From NCBI GenBank assembly GCA_947623965.1, contig CANQIF010000016.1, positions 1 to 42,485 on the forward strand: 42,485 bases of DNA. Direction: 5' to 3'. Positions 17,335-25,584 of this stretch are shown piece after piece. The notes beneath the pieces were generated by a model. It had not been told where the DNA came from and made no database searches. It saw only the letters and a list, made by a program, of their open reading frames with translations. The stretch comes from an uncultured Alistipes sp. (lineage in GTDB: Bacteria > Bacteroidota > Bacteroidia > Bacteroidales > Rikenellaceae). A program made the position numbers and the translations under genes. Positions within the stretch are counted from its first letter, which is position 1, and every line of letters begins with the position of its first letter.

Positions 17335-17556
17335 AAACAATACCCCGTTTGAGTGTTGTCGTTTCGAAAAATAATTTCTATCTTTGCCACGTTGCTTTGA
17401 GAAGCGACGGAACATAGATGAAAGTGTTTCGCTTTTGTCCTTGGCGAGAAATCCGGTAAATTTCGAGAAGACAGGGAAAACGACGCACTCATCACTTGTA
17501 TCGGCACGCGAATGGCCCCCTTTCATTCCACGCCGTACATGTGTGGGGTATTGTTT
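17335..17556. promoter_or_regulatory. Candidate invertible promoter segment, locus 1
   Basis: A perfect 12-bp inverted repeat, AAACAATACCCC at 17335-17346 and GGGGTATTGTTT at 17545-17556, encloses 198 bp that hold a consensus promoter reading rightward. The same arrangement, with nearly the same spacing, recurs at 42127-42346. Promoters between short inverted repeats are the standard form of phase-variable promoters in Bacteroidales. Inversion itself cannot be seen in one sequence, and no recombinase is in the window. Confidence 0.55.
17356..17386 (+). promoter_or_regulatory. Promoter inside the inverted-repeat segment, locus 1
   Basis: TTG (17356-17358), 20 nt, TATCTTTG (17379-17386). It reads toward the gene at 17668, giving a leader of about 270 nt. 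Confidence 0.75.
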
Positions 17557-17650
17557 ATTTGTTTTCGGGCTTACCGGAGCCTCTCGCCAGATAAACGAAT
17601 CGACTCCACACTTTCTTTTTACCATCACGCATCGCAGGAGCCGAGGATGC
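17541..17650 (+). promoter_or_regulatory. Structured 5' leader, locus 1
   Basis: Nested helices: GTGTGGGGT (17541-17549) with ACTCCACAC (17603-17611); GTTTAT (17553-17558) with ATAAAC (17591-17596); GGC (17568-17570) with GCC (17579-17581). A second hairpin, GCATC (17629-17633) with GATGC (17646-17650), has a GGAGCCG loop core. The same structure with compensatory changes is at 42333-42443. It ends 17 nt before the start codon, so it could control translation. Confidence 0.6.
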
Positions 17651-17667
17651 ACCCAAACGATTCCGAT

Positions 17668-18312
17668 ATGAAGAACCTTCGTATCATTCTGCTGCTGGCG
17701 TGCTTCACCTGTCTCGCCGGTATGCCCCGTCTTTACGCGCAGCGCGGTTCCGCTTCGAAAACGATTCAAACGACGAAACTGGTCGGCATTCAGGAGGAAT
17801 ACCGGCAAACCGAATCGTTCCGACTGGATGCCGCCTACGAAATGCTCGTGGTCCCCATGGTCGCACAAATCGAGGTGCTCTCCCAGGAAAAAAAGACATT
17901 CCGCGGAACTGCCCGCCCCGATATTCCGGACGGCTTGGCTTCCAATCAATACCTGATCAATAAAACGAGTTCCCCTATCGAATTGGAACGAGCTTTCGAA
18001 ATCATCAAATCGGAAGTCATCTACGATTTTTGCGCAGAAACCAATGCCGATGTCATCACGCTGCCGCAATTCAAGATCAAGCAAGCGATGGTCGAGGAAC
18101 GCAACGAGGACGGCGAGCCCATTCTCATGCCGCTCGAGATCAATGGAAAATACGTCGTCAACGTACAGGCGACCGGATTTCCCGCCGTATATAGAAACTT
18201 CCGGCAGGGAACGGCCGAAGATATCTGGATCAAACAGTCGCTTAAAATGGGACAGGAAAGCAACGAAGATGCCAAGTACCGCATCGTCGAAAACAACACC
18301 CGTCAAAAGTAA
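17668..18312 (+). CDS. Secreted protein of unknown function
   Basis: A 214-residue protein I do not recognise. It starts with a signal peptide (MKNLRIILLLACFTCLAG...) with likely cleavage after LYA before QRGSA; an LLAC sequence could be a lipobox but would leave a very short signal. The mature part is mixed alpha/beta with repeated charged segments (EVLSQEKKTFRG, EIIKSEVIYDFCAETNADVITLPQFKIK). It is followed after 63 bp by an outer-membrane protein gene, so the two may form a unit under the leader described above. Base composition is clearly lower in GC than neighbouring genes, which may mean transfer or a surface function. A frame extending upstream to 17512 reads through the conserved leader and is rejected. 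Confidence 0.75.
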   Translation: MKNLRIILLLACFTCLAGMPRLYAQRGSASKTIQTTKLVGIQEEYRQTESFRLDAAYEMLVVPMVAQIEVLSQEKKTFRGTARPDIPDGLASNQYLINKTSSPIELERAFEIIKSEVIYDFCAETNADVITLPQFKIKQAMVEERNEDGEPILMPLEINGKYVVNVQATGFPAVYRNFRQGTAEDIWIKQSLKMGQESNEDAKYRIVENNTRQK

Positions 18313-18375
18313 CATCCATTTTCTAAAAGACATTTTCACAACTCACTTTTTTTAACTTTTCAAAACAATCATTCT

Positions 18376-18936
18376 ATGAAAAAGATCATTGTTCTGGCAG
18401 TTGCGGCCCTGCTGGCTGTTCCTGCAACGTCGTTTGCACAGAAGACGACCATCACACAGATGAATCGCGAAAAGACCTACCAGACCACGAGCCACAAGGT
18501 GGATGTCTGGTATCAGGGCGAGGTAAACTTTGGCTACGGCTTAGACGGTAAAGTTGACGGCGAGAATGCTGAATACGGCCGCGTCTTTGTCGAAACCATC
18601 CACGGTGCCCGTATCACGAAATATGCGTTTGTCGGTTTGGGCGTCGGGGTACAATATGCGACCGAATGGGAATCGATTGCGATGCCTATCTTCGTCGATT
18701 TGAAAGGTTACTATCCGGTTAACGAAAAGTTCGCTCCTTACGTATCTGTAGATCTTGGTTATTCGCCCGTTCTCGACGAGGGCACGACGAATGGATTCGA
18801 TGGGGGCTTCTACGCTTCATACGGCATCGGTCTCAACTACGGCAAACTCAACTTCGGGCTTGGCGGACAACATCAGGCACTCAACGGCGATTTTGCCTGC
18901 AATTCGTTCTTCATCAAGATCGGTCTGAAATTCTAA
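18376..18936 (+). CDS. Outer membrane beta-barrel protein
   Basis: A 186-residue protein with a signal peptide (MKKIIVLAVAALLAVPATSFAQ) and alternating beta strands with aromatic girdle residues (YAFVGLGVGVQYATEW, FAPYVSVDLGYSPVLDEG, GFYASYGIGLNYGKLNFGLGGQHQAL). It ends in a terminal phenylalanine (IKIGLKF), the usual signal for outer-membrane barrel assembly. An eight-strand porin-like/OmpW-like or PorT-like barrel fits; the substrate is unknown. It is probably co-transcribed with the secreted protein 63 bp upstream, and a strong terminator follows. GC content is lower than in the surrounding housekeeping genes. Confidence 0.82.
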   Translation: MKKIIVLAVAALLAVPATSFAQKTTITQMNREKTYQTTSHKVDVWYQGEVNFGYGLDGKVDGENAEYGRVFVETIHGARITKYAFVGLGVGVQYATEWESIAMPIFVDLKGYYPVNEKFAPYVSVDLGYSPVLDEGTTNGFDGGFYASYGIGLNYGKLNFGLGGQHQALNGDFACNSFFIKIGLKF

Positions 18937-18955
18937 AACATCCCGCTCGGGAATC

Positions 18956-18986
18956 GCTCCTCCGAAGTTCGGAGGAGCTTTTTTTT
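18956..18986 (+). terminator. Rho-independent terminator
   Basis: GCTCCTCCGAA with TTCGGAGGAGC, followed by eight T. It closes the 17668-18936 unit. Confidence 0.95.
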
Positions 18987-19067
18987 GCTCGTTGCCGATG
19001 GATTTCGGCGGGTGGGACACAAGTAAAAATGAAGTATTAAAAAAGCGGCAGCTGCATTCACGTAATT

Positions 19068-19555
19068 TTCGAGCTCGGGTCGCAGCCTGCGGAGCACGCT
19101 TGCGACGTTAAGTAGCAGCGGGCCTCCGCCGGGCGGAGGCTGCGGCCCGCCGATGCCTGCGGCATCGATCCTGCTTGCGATAAACCCACAACCGAGCGAT
19201 GACAATACCGTTGAGAAATAAACCCGCCTCCGAGCGGATACGCCTGCGCAAGTGGACCTTCTGGACGCGACGTTGCAGCCCTCCGCCAGGGGGGGGCGGG
19301 CTACCGGCCGCTATGCGACCGATCATGACGCAAAGCTCCAACGAACAGCGGCTGCGAACCGCAGCGCCCATTCGGGCACAGATTCAGCATTCAAAATTCA
19401 GAATTAGGCAGGGCAGGCGGGGGCGTTTAAGCATACATTCCGATTCGGGCTGCAGCCTGCGGAGCGCACGCCTGCGACAAGAAGGAGCAGCGGGCCTCCG
19501 CCGGGCGGAGGCTGCGGCCCGCTCGGTCCTGTCGGACCGGAATACAACCGCCGCA
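19068..19555. repeat. GC-rich composite intergenic repeat cluster 7
   Basis: Modules in forward order, with hairpins GATGCC/GGCATC (19151-19167) and GGTCCTGTCGGACC near 19526. An AT spacer (TTCAGCATTCAAAATTCAG, 19384) divides two sets. The rest of the gap to 19629 is proline-rich-looking GC sequence without a gene. Confidence 0.78.
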
Positions 19556-19630
19556 TCCAGCCCCTTCTCCCCTTCCGACCCCGAATGGCCCCGAATGGCC
19601 CTGCCACCCTCGCCCACCACCACCTCCGAA

Positions 19631-19670
19631 AAAGAAGTTCCCGCCCCGCCGACCGGCGGAACGGGAACAG
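19631..19670 (-). terminator. Terminator of the rnf operon
   Basis: Minus strand: GTTCCCG with CGGGAAC enclosing CCGCC/GGCGG, then TTCTTTTTC. It is 20 bp past the rnfA stop. Confidence 0.75.
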
Positions 19671-19689
19671 CGCAATATCCCGGAAAGTG

Positions 19690-20268
19690 CTATACCAGCC
19701 CCGAGAAGCCCATGAAAGCCATGGCCAGAATACCGGCCGTGATCAGCGCGATGGGCACCCCTTTGAAGGCGGCGGGCACATCCTCGAAGTCGAGGCGCTC
19801 GCGCAGACCGGCGAAGAGGACCAGCGCCAGCCCGAAGCCGATGGCCGTCGAAACCGAGTAGGCCACGCTCTGCAGCAGGGTGAACTCCTTCTGGATCATG
19901 AGGATGGCCACACCCAGCACGGCACAGTTGGTCGTGATAAGGGGCAGGAAGATACCCAGCGCCTGGTAGAGGGCGGGCGACACCTTCTTGAGGATGATCT
20001 CGACCATCTGCACCAGCGCGGCGATCACCAGAATGAAGACGATCGTCTGCATGTAGCCGATCCCGAGCGGATTGAGAACATAGGTCTGCAAGGGCCAGCA
20101 GACGAGCGCCGTCAGCGCCATGACGAACGTCACGGCGGCGCTCATGCCCAGCGAGGTTTCGACCTTCGACGACACGCCTAAGAAGGGGCAGATGCCGAGG
20201 AACTGGGCCAGAACGACGTTGTTGACGAAGATGGCCCCGATAATGATTGCGAAGTACGAAATCTCCAT
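19690..20268 (-). CDS. rnfA: Rnf electron transport complex subunit RnfA
   Basis: Integral membrane subunit of the ion-pumping ferredoxin:NAD+ oxidoreductase. The 192-residue protein has six hydrophobic helices and the conserved segments [18 protein letters not shown] (about 16-33) and [12 protein letters not shown] (near 110), each bearing the cysteine of the membrane Fe-S site. It is the last gene of the rnf operon and starts 2 bp after rnfE. Confidence 0.96.
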   Translation of the reverse strand: MEISYFAIIIGAIFVNNVVLAQFLGICPFLGVSSKVETSLGMSAAVTFVMALTALVCWPLQTYVLNPLGIGYMQTIVFILVIAALVQMVEIILKKVSPALYQALGIFLPLITTNCAVLGVAILMIQKEFTLLQSVAYSVSTAIGFGLALVLFAGLRERLDFEDVPAAFKGVPIALITAGILAMAFMGFSGLV

Positions 20269-20270
20269 AA

Positions 20271-20855
20271 CTATTTCTTGGCTAATTTGTTAAACAAAAC
20301 CATCAGGTAGCCGAGCGTAAGGAAGCCGCCCGGAGCCAGCACGAAGACGAGCGGCATGAAGTCCGCCGTACCCAGCGGGCAGCCGAAGACGGCGCCGCTG
20401 CCGAGGATCTCGCGCACGGCGCCGATCGTCGTCAGCGAGAGCGTGAAACCCAGGCCGATGCCCACGCCATCGAGCATCGAATCGAAGGCTCCGTTCTTCG
20501 AGGCGAAAGCCTCCGCGCGGCCCAGGATGATGCAGTTGACCACGATCAGCGGGATGAAGACACCGAGCGATGCGTAGAGCGCCGGCACGAAAGCCTGCAT
20601 GAGCATCTGGATGATCGTCACGAACGAGGCGATGACGACGATGAAGGCCGGAATGCGCACCTTGTCGGGGATCAGGTTCTTGATGAGCGAGATCACTAAG
20701 TTCGACATGATCAGCACGGCCATCGTGGCCAGCCCCATGCCCATGCCGTTCGCAGCCGACGTCGTCGTACCCAGCGTCGGGCACATGCCCAGCACCAGCA
20801 CGAAGGTCGGGTTATTCTTCAGAATACCACTCGTAATGATTTGCAGCTTATTCAT
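20271..20855 (-). CDS. rnfE: Rnf complex subunit RnfE
   Basis: Integral membrane subunit homologous to RnfA in inverted topology. The 194-residue protein shows [21 protein letters not shown] (about 14-34) and [18 protein letters not shown] (near 107), the paired cysteine loops. I start at the ATG at 20855 ([15 protein letters not shown]), which overlaps the rnfG end by 8 bp; the upstream frame is inside rnfG. Confidence 0.96.
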   Translation of the reverse strand: MNKLQIITSGILKNNPTFVLVLGMCPTLGTTTSAANGMGMGLATMAVLIMSNLVISLIKNLIPDKVRIPAFIVVIASFVTIIQMLMQAFVPALYASLGVFIPLIVVNCIILGRAEAFASKNGAFDSMLDGVGIGLGFTLSLTTIGAVREILGSGAVFGCPLGTADFMPLVFVLAPGGFLTLGYLMVLFNKLAKK

Positions 20856-21510
20856 TGCTCTCTCCTTCCCGAGCCGCAGGCTCCGTTTGGTTCGTATTCG
20901 CAGCCGTAGCGCCCGAGGCGACATCCGTCGGGGCCACCTCGTCCCGCACGCTCTTCATCGCCATCCAGGCGCGGTTGATCGCATCGACATAGGCGCGCGA
21001 CGAGATCGTCGCGGCCGTCAGCGCATCCACGTCGCCGCCGTCCTTCGTGACGGCCAGTTTGCCGTCCACGAGCTTCTTCTCCTCCAGTTTGCAGTTCCGG
21101 ATCGAAGCCAGCAGGGGGTTGCCCTCCTCGGTCATCTTCGTGCCGAGACCCGGGGTCTCCGACTGCTCGAGCACATTCACGTTGCGGACCGTTCCGTCGG
21201 GCAGGAAACCCACCATGAGTTTCACCATGCCGCCGAAGCCCAGCTTGGTCGCCGTCTCGACGGCATAACCGGCAAGCGCACCGCCTTCGGTCGCCGTATA
21301 GACCTTGACGGGCAGTTCGTCGATCGTCAGTTCGTCGATCGCCGTATCGTCGAAAGCGGGCAGTACCTCGCTCAAGGCCTGCTGCGTGGCAGCGACCTTC
21401 GCAGCGGCGATCGGCTCGACCGTAATCATGTTCACGGCACCGACGCCGGCCGATGCGATGAGCGTGATCGTGAAGAGCACCGCCACCATATTTACCAGTG
21501 TACTTTTCAT
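20848..21510 (-). CDS. rnfG: Rnf complex subunit RnfG (FMN-binding)
   Basis: Membrane-anchored flavoprotein subunit with covalent FMN. The 220-residue protein has an N-terminal transmembrane helix (residues 4-26) and an extracytoplasmic FMN-binding domain. The attachment motif, usually S/TGATxxS, appears here as DALTAATISSRAY, with Ala instead of Gly; the acceptor threonine is kept. The C-terminus has an extra Ala/Thr/Pro-rich tail of about 35 residues. It starts 10 bp after rnfD and overlaps rnfE. Confidence 0.93.
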   Translation of the reverse strand: MKSTLVNMVAVLFTITLIASAGVGAVNMITVEPIAAAKVAATQQALSEVLPAFDDTAIDELTIDELPVKVYTATEGGALAGYAVETATKLGFGGMVKLMVGFLPDGTVRNVNVLEQSETPGLGTKMTEEGNPLLASIRNCKLEEKKLVDGKLAVTKDGGDVDALTAATISSRAYVDAINRAWMAMKSVRDEVAPTDVASGATAANTNQTEPAAREGESNE

Positions 21511-21520
21511 CTCTCTTCCG

Positions 21521-22486
21521 TTATTTGACGCCGAAGCGTTTGGGTTTGACATACTTGTTCAGAAGCGGCGTGACGGAGTTCATGATGAGGATCGCGAACG
21601 ACATACCCTCGGGATAGGCGCCCCAGAGGCGGATGCACATCGTGATCGCACCGATGCCGACGGCGTAGATCACCGCACCCTTGACGGTCATCGGCGAAGT
21701 CGCATAGTCCGTAGCCATGAAGATCGAGCCGAGCAGCGCACCGCCGGCCAGCAGGTGGAAGAGCGGGAACTGCCACAGCAGCGAAGCCTCGCCGCCGCGG
21801 GCCAGCGCCACGCAGAAGGCGAAGAGGGCCATCGTGGCGAGCACCGTCACGGGAATGTGCCACGTGATCACGCGGCGCCACAGCAGGTAGGCGAAGCCGA
21901 CGAGCAGCGCCACGGCCGAAACCTCGCCGAGCGAACCGGGCATGTTGCCCAGGAGCAGGTCCTGCACCGGCAGCACGCCGGCTTCGACGCCGTGTTTGAC
22001 GGCGGCCAGCGGCGTAGCGCCCGAGAGGGCGTCGAGGGCCGGATTGGCGACGGCGGGGAAGGTCGTCATCTGGACCGGATAGGCGATGAGCAGGAAGACG
22101 CGGCCCACCAGGGCGGGGTTGAAGGGGTTCTTGCCCAGACCGCCGAAGGTCATCTTGGCCACGGCGATCGCCACGAAGGCGCCGATCACCACGATCCACC
22201 ACGGAATCGAGGCCGGAAGGTTGAAGGCGAGCAGCACGCCCGTAACGACTGCCGACCAGTTGCAGATCGTGCAGGAGCCCTTCACGAGGAAGCGCTGGAT
22301 CAGGTACTCGAAGAGGACGCAGGCGGCTACCGAGAGCGCCGTCAGGCCGAGTACGTTCACGCCGAACACGACCGTCGAGACGACCAGCGCCGGGATGAGC
22401 GCGATGACGACATCGCGCATGATCGAGGCGGTGGACTGCATCGACTGCACATGGGGGGACGGCGAGACGATAAGTTTGTTTGCCAT
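21521..22486 (-). CDS. rnfD: Rnf complex subunit RnfD
   Basis: Membrane flavoprotein subunit (NqrB homologue). The 321-residue protein has many transmembrane helices, the covalent FMN site LSGATPLA (near residue 154) and the conserved GGLGKNPFNPALVGRVFL (near 114). It lies between rnfC (21 bp upstream) and rnfG. Confidence 0.96.
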   Translation of the reverse strand: MANKLIVSPSPHVQSMQSTASIMRDVVIALIPALVVSTVVFGVNVLGLTALSVAACVLFEYLIQRFLVKGSCTICNWSAVVTGVLLAFNLPASIPWWIVVIGAFVAIAVAKMTFGGLGKNPFNPALVGRVFLLIAYPVQMTTFPAVANPALDALSGATPLAAVKHGVEAGVLPVQDLLLGNMPGSLGEVSAVALLVGFAYLLWRRVITWHIPVTVLATMALFAFCVALARGGEASLLWQFPLFHLLAGGALLGSIFMATDYATSPMTVKGAVIYAVGIGAITMCIRLWGAYPEGMSFAILIMNSVTPLLNKYVKPKRFGVK

Positions 22487-22507
22487 AGTTATCTTGCTGT
22501 TTTTCGG

Positions 22508-23857
22508 TTACTTTTTCGGAGCTGCGGCGGCCATGCGCGCACGGATGATTCCCATCACGGTCTGTTTGCCGAGGCGCACCCAGTCGAGCAGCGGCAGGTA
22601 GGCGGGGCAGGTCGACTGGCAGCAGCCGCACTCGATGCACGAGGTGATCATCTGCGCCTCGACCTCGTCCCACTTCTTCTTCTGCGAGAGTTTCGAGAGC
22701 AGGTAGGGTTCGAGCCCCATCGGGCAGGCGGCGACGCACTTGGCGCACTTCATGCACTGTCCGGCGCTCTTGCGCTCGGCCTCTGCACCGCACATCACGG
22801 TGATGCCCGAGCACCCCTTCGTCACGGGCGAGTCGAGGTTCACCATCGCACGGCCCATCATCGGGCCGCCGTTGATCACCTTGCCGGCGTTCTCCGGCAG
22901 GCCGCCGGCCGCCTCGATGAGCGTCGAGATAGGAGTGCCCATGCGCGTCAGGAGGTTTTTCGGCTCCTTGAGCCCCTTGCCGGTGATCGTCACCACGCGC
23001 TCGATAAGCGGCATGTTCTTCTGCACGGCGCGGTAGACGGCGTAGGTCGTCGAGGCGTTGCAGACCACGGCGCCCACGTCGATCGGCAGGGCCGGCGGAG
23101 GGGGCACCTGGCGGCCCGTCACAGCTGCGATCAGCTGCTTCTCACCGCCCTGCGGGTAGCGCACCTTGAGGGGCGTCACCTCGACGCCCGGATAGGAGGC
23201 GGCGAGCTGCTGCAGGTGGGCGATCGCATCGGGCTTGTTGTTCTCGATGCCGATGTAGGCCTTGCTGACGCCGATCGCCTTCATCAGGATCGTGACGCCG
23301 ACGAGCAGCTCCTCGCCGTGCTCGAGCATCGTGCGGTGGTCGGAGGTGAGGTAGGGCTCGCACTCCACACCGTTGATGATAAGGCACTCGGCCTTCTTTC
23401 CGGGAGGCACCGACAGCTTGACCTGCGTCGGGAAGGTGGCGCCGCCCATGCCGACGATGCCCGCCTCCTTGATCTTGGCGATGATCTCCTGCGGCGCGAG
23501 CGTACACTCCTTTTTGAGCTCCGTCGAACGGTCGATCGTATCGACCCACTCGTCGCCCTCGCGCTTGATCGTGATCATCATCTGGCGCACGCCCTGGCCG
23601 TTGGGCTGCAGATCGACCGACTGCACGGTGCCCGAGATCGGGGCGTGGATGTTGGCCGACATGAAGCCCGTAGCCTCGGCGATGAGCTGACCGGTCAGCA
23701 CCTTGTCGCCCTTGGCCACCTTGGCCGTGGCCGGCGCGCCGATGTGCTGGGCGAGCGGGATCTGCACCACCTCGGGAAGCGGCAGCACCTCGATCGCCTT
23801 CGCACGGCTCAACTTATTTTCCGACGGATGAACTCCGCCCATTGGAAATGTTTTCAT
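22508..23857 (-). CDS. rnfC: Rnf complex subunit RnfC
   Basis: Peripheral NADH-binding subunit. The 449-residue protein has an N-terminal lipoyl-like domain (GGVHPSENKL, then HAPISGTV near 73), the NADH/FMN-binding segment IVGMGGATFPTQVKL (near 133), and two 4Fe-4S clusters near the C-terminus (CMKCAKCVAACP and CIECGCCQSTCP). Length is typical of the short bacterial form without the long Ala/Lys tail seen in E. coli RsxC. Confidence 0.96.
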   Translation of the reverse strand: MKTFPMGGVHPSENKLSRAKAIEVLPLPEVVQIPLAQHIGAPATAKVAKGDKVLTGQLIAEATGFMSANIHAPISGTVQSVDLQPNGQGVRQMMITIKREGDEWVDTIDRSTELKKECTLAPQEIIAKIKEAGIVGMGGATFPTQVKLSVPPGKKAECLIINGVECEPYLTSDHRTMLEHGEELLVGVTILMKAIGVSKAYIGIENNKPDAIAHLQQLAASYPGVEVTPLKVRYPQGGEKQLIAAVTGRQVPPPPALPIDVGAVVCNASTTYAVYRAVQKNMPLIERVVTITGKGLKEPKNLLTRMGTPISTLIEAAGGLPENAGKVINGGPMMGRAMVNLDSPVTKGCSGITVMCGAEAERKSAGQCMKCAKCVAACPMGLEPYLLSKLSQKKKWDEVEAQMITSCIECGCCQSTCPAYLPLLDWVRLGKQTVMGIIRARMAAAAPKK

Positions 23858-23893
23858 ATCGTAGTTCTCTTCTCGTTTGACGATTTGGGATTG

Positions 23894-24958
23894 TTAGTGC
23901 TTCAGCAGCCGGAGCGGGTGGAGCGCCGACTCCTTGAGGGCGGCGAGCGTCCGCGCCTCGGCGGCCGGAGCGGCCTTCGCAGCCTCCACCGTTTTCAGCG
24001 GATTGAGCAGCCGGAGCGGGTCGAGCGCCGAGGCCTTGAGGGCGACGGGCTGCGGACCCTCCGTCTTCGCGGCAGCCGGGGCGGCGGCGGGAGCACCAGG
24101 CTTGGCAGCGGCGGCCGGAGCGGCCTTCGCAGCCTTCGGAAGCGGTTCCATGCCGACGAGGCGGATGGCTCCCGTCGGGCACTCGTTCACGCACTTGCGG
24201 CAGAGCTTGCACTTCGCCGGATCGATGTAGGCGAGGTTGCCCTCCACGGTGATGGCACCGAAAGCGCAGACCTTCTCGCACTTGGCGCAGCCGATGCAGC
24301 CCGCCTTGCAGGCCTTCACCACCACGGCGCCCTTGTCGTGCGAGACGCACGAAACGTAGACCGCGCGGTTCTTCGGCCACTTCTTGCGCAGCTCGATGAT
24401 CTTCTTCGGGCAGGCTTTGACGCAGGCGCCGCAGGCCGTACACTTGTCGGGATCGACCTCGGGCAGCCCCGTCCCGGGGTTGATCGTGATCGCACCGAAG
24501 GAGCAGGCCGCCACGCAGTCGCCGTAGCCGAGGCAGCCGAACGAGCAGCCCGTCTCGCCCGCATAGAGCGACGAGGCCACGGCGCACGACGAGGCGCCGT
24601 CGTAGCGGTTCGTCCGGGGACGCTTCGCGCAGGTACCGCCGCAGCGGACGGTCGCCACCTGGGGCTCCTTCTCCGCCGCCGCCTTGCCCAAATAGCCGGC
24701 CACGGCCTTCATCGTATCGCCGCCGCCCACGGGGCAGAACAATGCCGAGATGTCATCCCGCTTCACCAGCGCCTCGGCCATACCGCGGCAGCCTGCGAAA
24801 CCGCAGCCGCCGCAATTGGCACCGGGCAGCATCTTCTCCACGCAGTCGATCCGCGGATCCTCCTCTACTTTGAACTTTTGGGCCACGAAGTAGAGGATGA
24901 CCGCCGCGAGTACACCCAACACGCACAGTGTCAGGATCGTGTAAAGTAATACTTCCAT
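23894..24958 (-). CDS. rnfB: Rnf complex ferredoxin-type subunit RnfB
   Basis: Electron-entry subunit. The 354-residue protein has one N-terminal transmembrane helix, the CGGCGFAGC cluster motif (near residue 50), then 4Fe-4S motifs (CLGYGDCVAACSFGAI, CTACGACVKACP, CIGCAKCEKVC, CKLCRKCVNECP). Beyond about residue 275 is an Ala/Pro/Lys-rich tail in which an ALKxSALxPLRLL segment occurs twice (about 306-319 and 340-353), the result of a short DNA duplication. The start abuts the stop of the RseC-like gene. Confidence 0.95.
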   Translation of the reverse strand: MEVLLYTILTLCVLGVLAAVILYFVAQKFKVEEDPRIDCVEKMLPGANCGGCGFAGCRGMAEALVKRDDISALFCPVGGGDTMKAVAGYLGKAAAEKEPQVATVRCGGTCAKRPRTNRYDGASSCAVASSLYAGETGCSFGCLGYGDCVAACSFGAITINPGTGLPEVDPDKCTACGACVKACPKKIIELRKKWPKNRAVYVSCVSHDKGAVVVKACKAGCIGCAKCEKVCAFGAITVEGNLAYIDPAKCKLCRKCVNECPTGAIRLVGMEPLPKAAKAAPAAAAKPGAPAAAPAAAKTEGPQPVALKASALDPLRLLNPLKTVEAAKAAPAAEARTLAALKESALHPLRLLKH

Positions 24959-25378
24959 TTAGTTTTTTGTTATTGTAAATTGAATTGTATGTGCTATCCG
25001 TTTTCGCAGGAGCCACAGCGCGAAGTAGTAGAGCGCCACGGCGCCCAGCGTCGCGGCGATGCCGGCCCCCTCGCTCCAGCCGAGGCCGCCGACCGTCGCG
25101 GCCAGCGTTCCCAGCAGCACAGCGAGCGCGCCGCCGTAGGCCAGCGCCACCGCTTTCAGACCGAGGTTGCGCTGCACGCCCACCGTCACCGCCTCGCCGA
25201 CGGCGTAGGCCGCGGGGTCCGGCACGACGATCTCGATCCGCTTCTCGACCGCTTCGGCCATACCGCAGGCAGCCCGCGCGGCACACGCGCTGCAGGCGCT
25301 CCGCGAGGTGATGCGCACTGTAACCGTCGCACCGTCGATCCGCTCGATCGTACCGTTATGTCGTATCTCTTTCGTCAT
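24959..25378 (-). CDS. rseC: RseC/MucC-like positive regulator, SoxR-reduction type
   Basis: A 139-residue membrane protein with an N-terminal cysteine motif (SRSACSACAARAACG, residues 26-40) and two transmembrane helices (about 80-98 and 104-122). In E. coli, RseC belongs to the rsx/rse system that uses the Rnf-like Rsx complex to reduce SoxR; in Bacteroidetes the gene commonly precedes rnfB. Its exact role here is inferred. Its stop codon directly adjoins the rnfB start, and it heads the rnf operon. No clear promoter is visible upstream (25379-25584). Confidence 0.88.
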   Translation of the reverse strand: MTKEIRHNGTIERIDGATVTVRITSRSACSACAARAACGMAEAVEKRIEIVVPDPAAYAVGEAVTVGVQRNLGLKAVALAYGGALAVLLGTLAATVGGLGWSEGAGIAATLGAVALYYFALWLLRKRIAHTIQFTITKN

Positions 25379-25584
25379 GGTCGTCCGTCATGCGCTTCCG
25401 GCATGACGTCGCCGATTCGGTTTCTTGTTCTGTTGCTCCGGCGGCAGGGTCTGCGACTGACTTCACGCTCGAGCTGCAGGGTTTGCACCCGGTTTCACGC
25501 TCCGACTGCAGAGCCGGACCCTTTTGTCGTCCAAGGCACCGGGGAGCATGGCCTGCACCGCTCCGAAGCCCGCAGAAAAAAGCG

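Noticed and set aside
17512..17667. N-terminal extension of the secreted protein through the leader
   Set aside because: It would translate the structured leader and put the signal peptide in the middle. A similar frame at locus 2 does not join its gene, which shows that the resemblance comes from conserved RNA.
21305..24949. 1214-codon plus-strand frame antisense to the rnf operon
   Set aside because: Low-complexity His/Arg/Asp/Gly; antisense to four certain genes.
25379..25584. Gene or RNA between the RseC-like gene and nadE
   Set aside because: No frame with plausible composition and no clear promoter or terminator; only GC-rich non-coding sequence.
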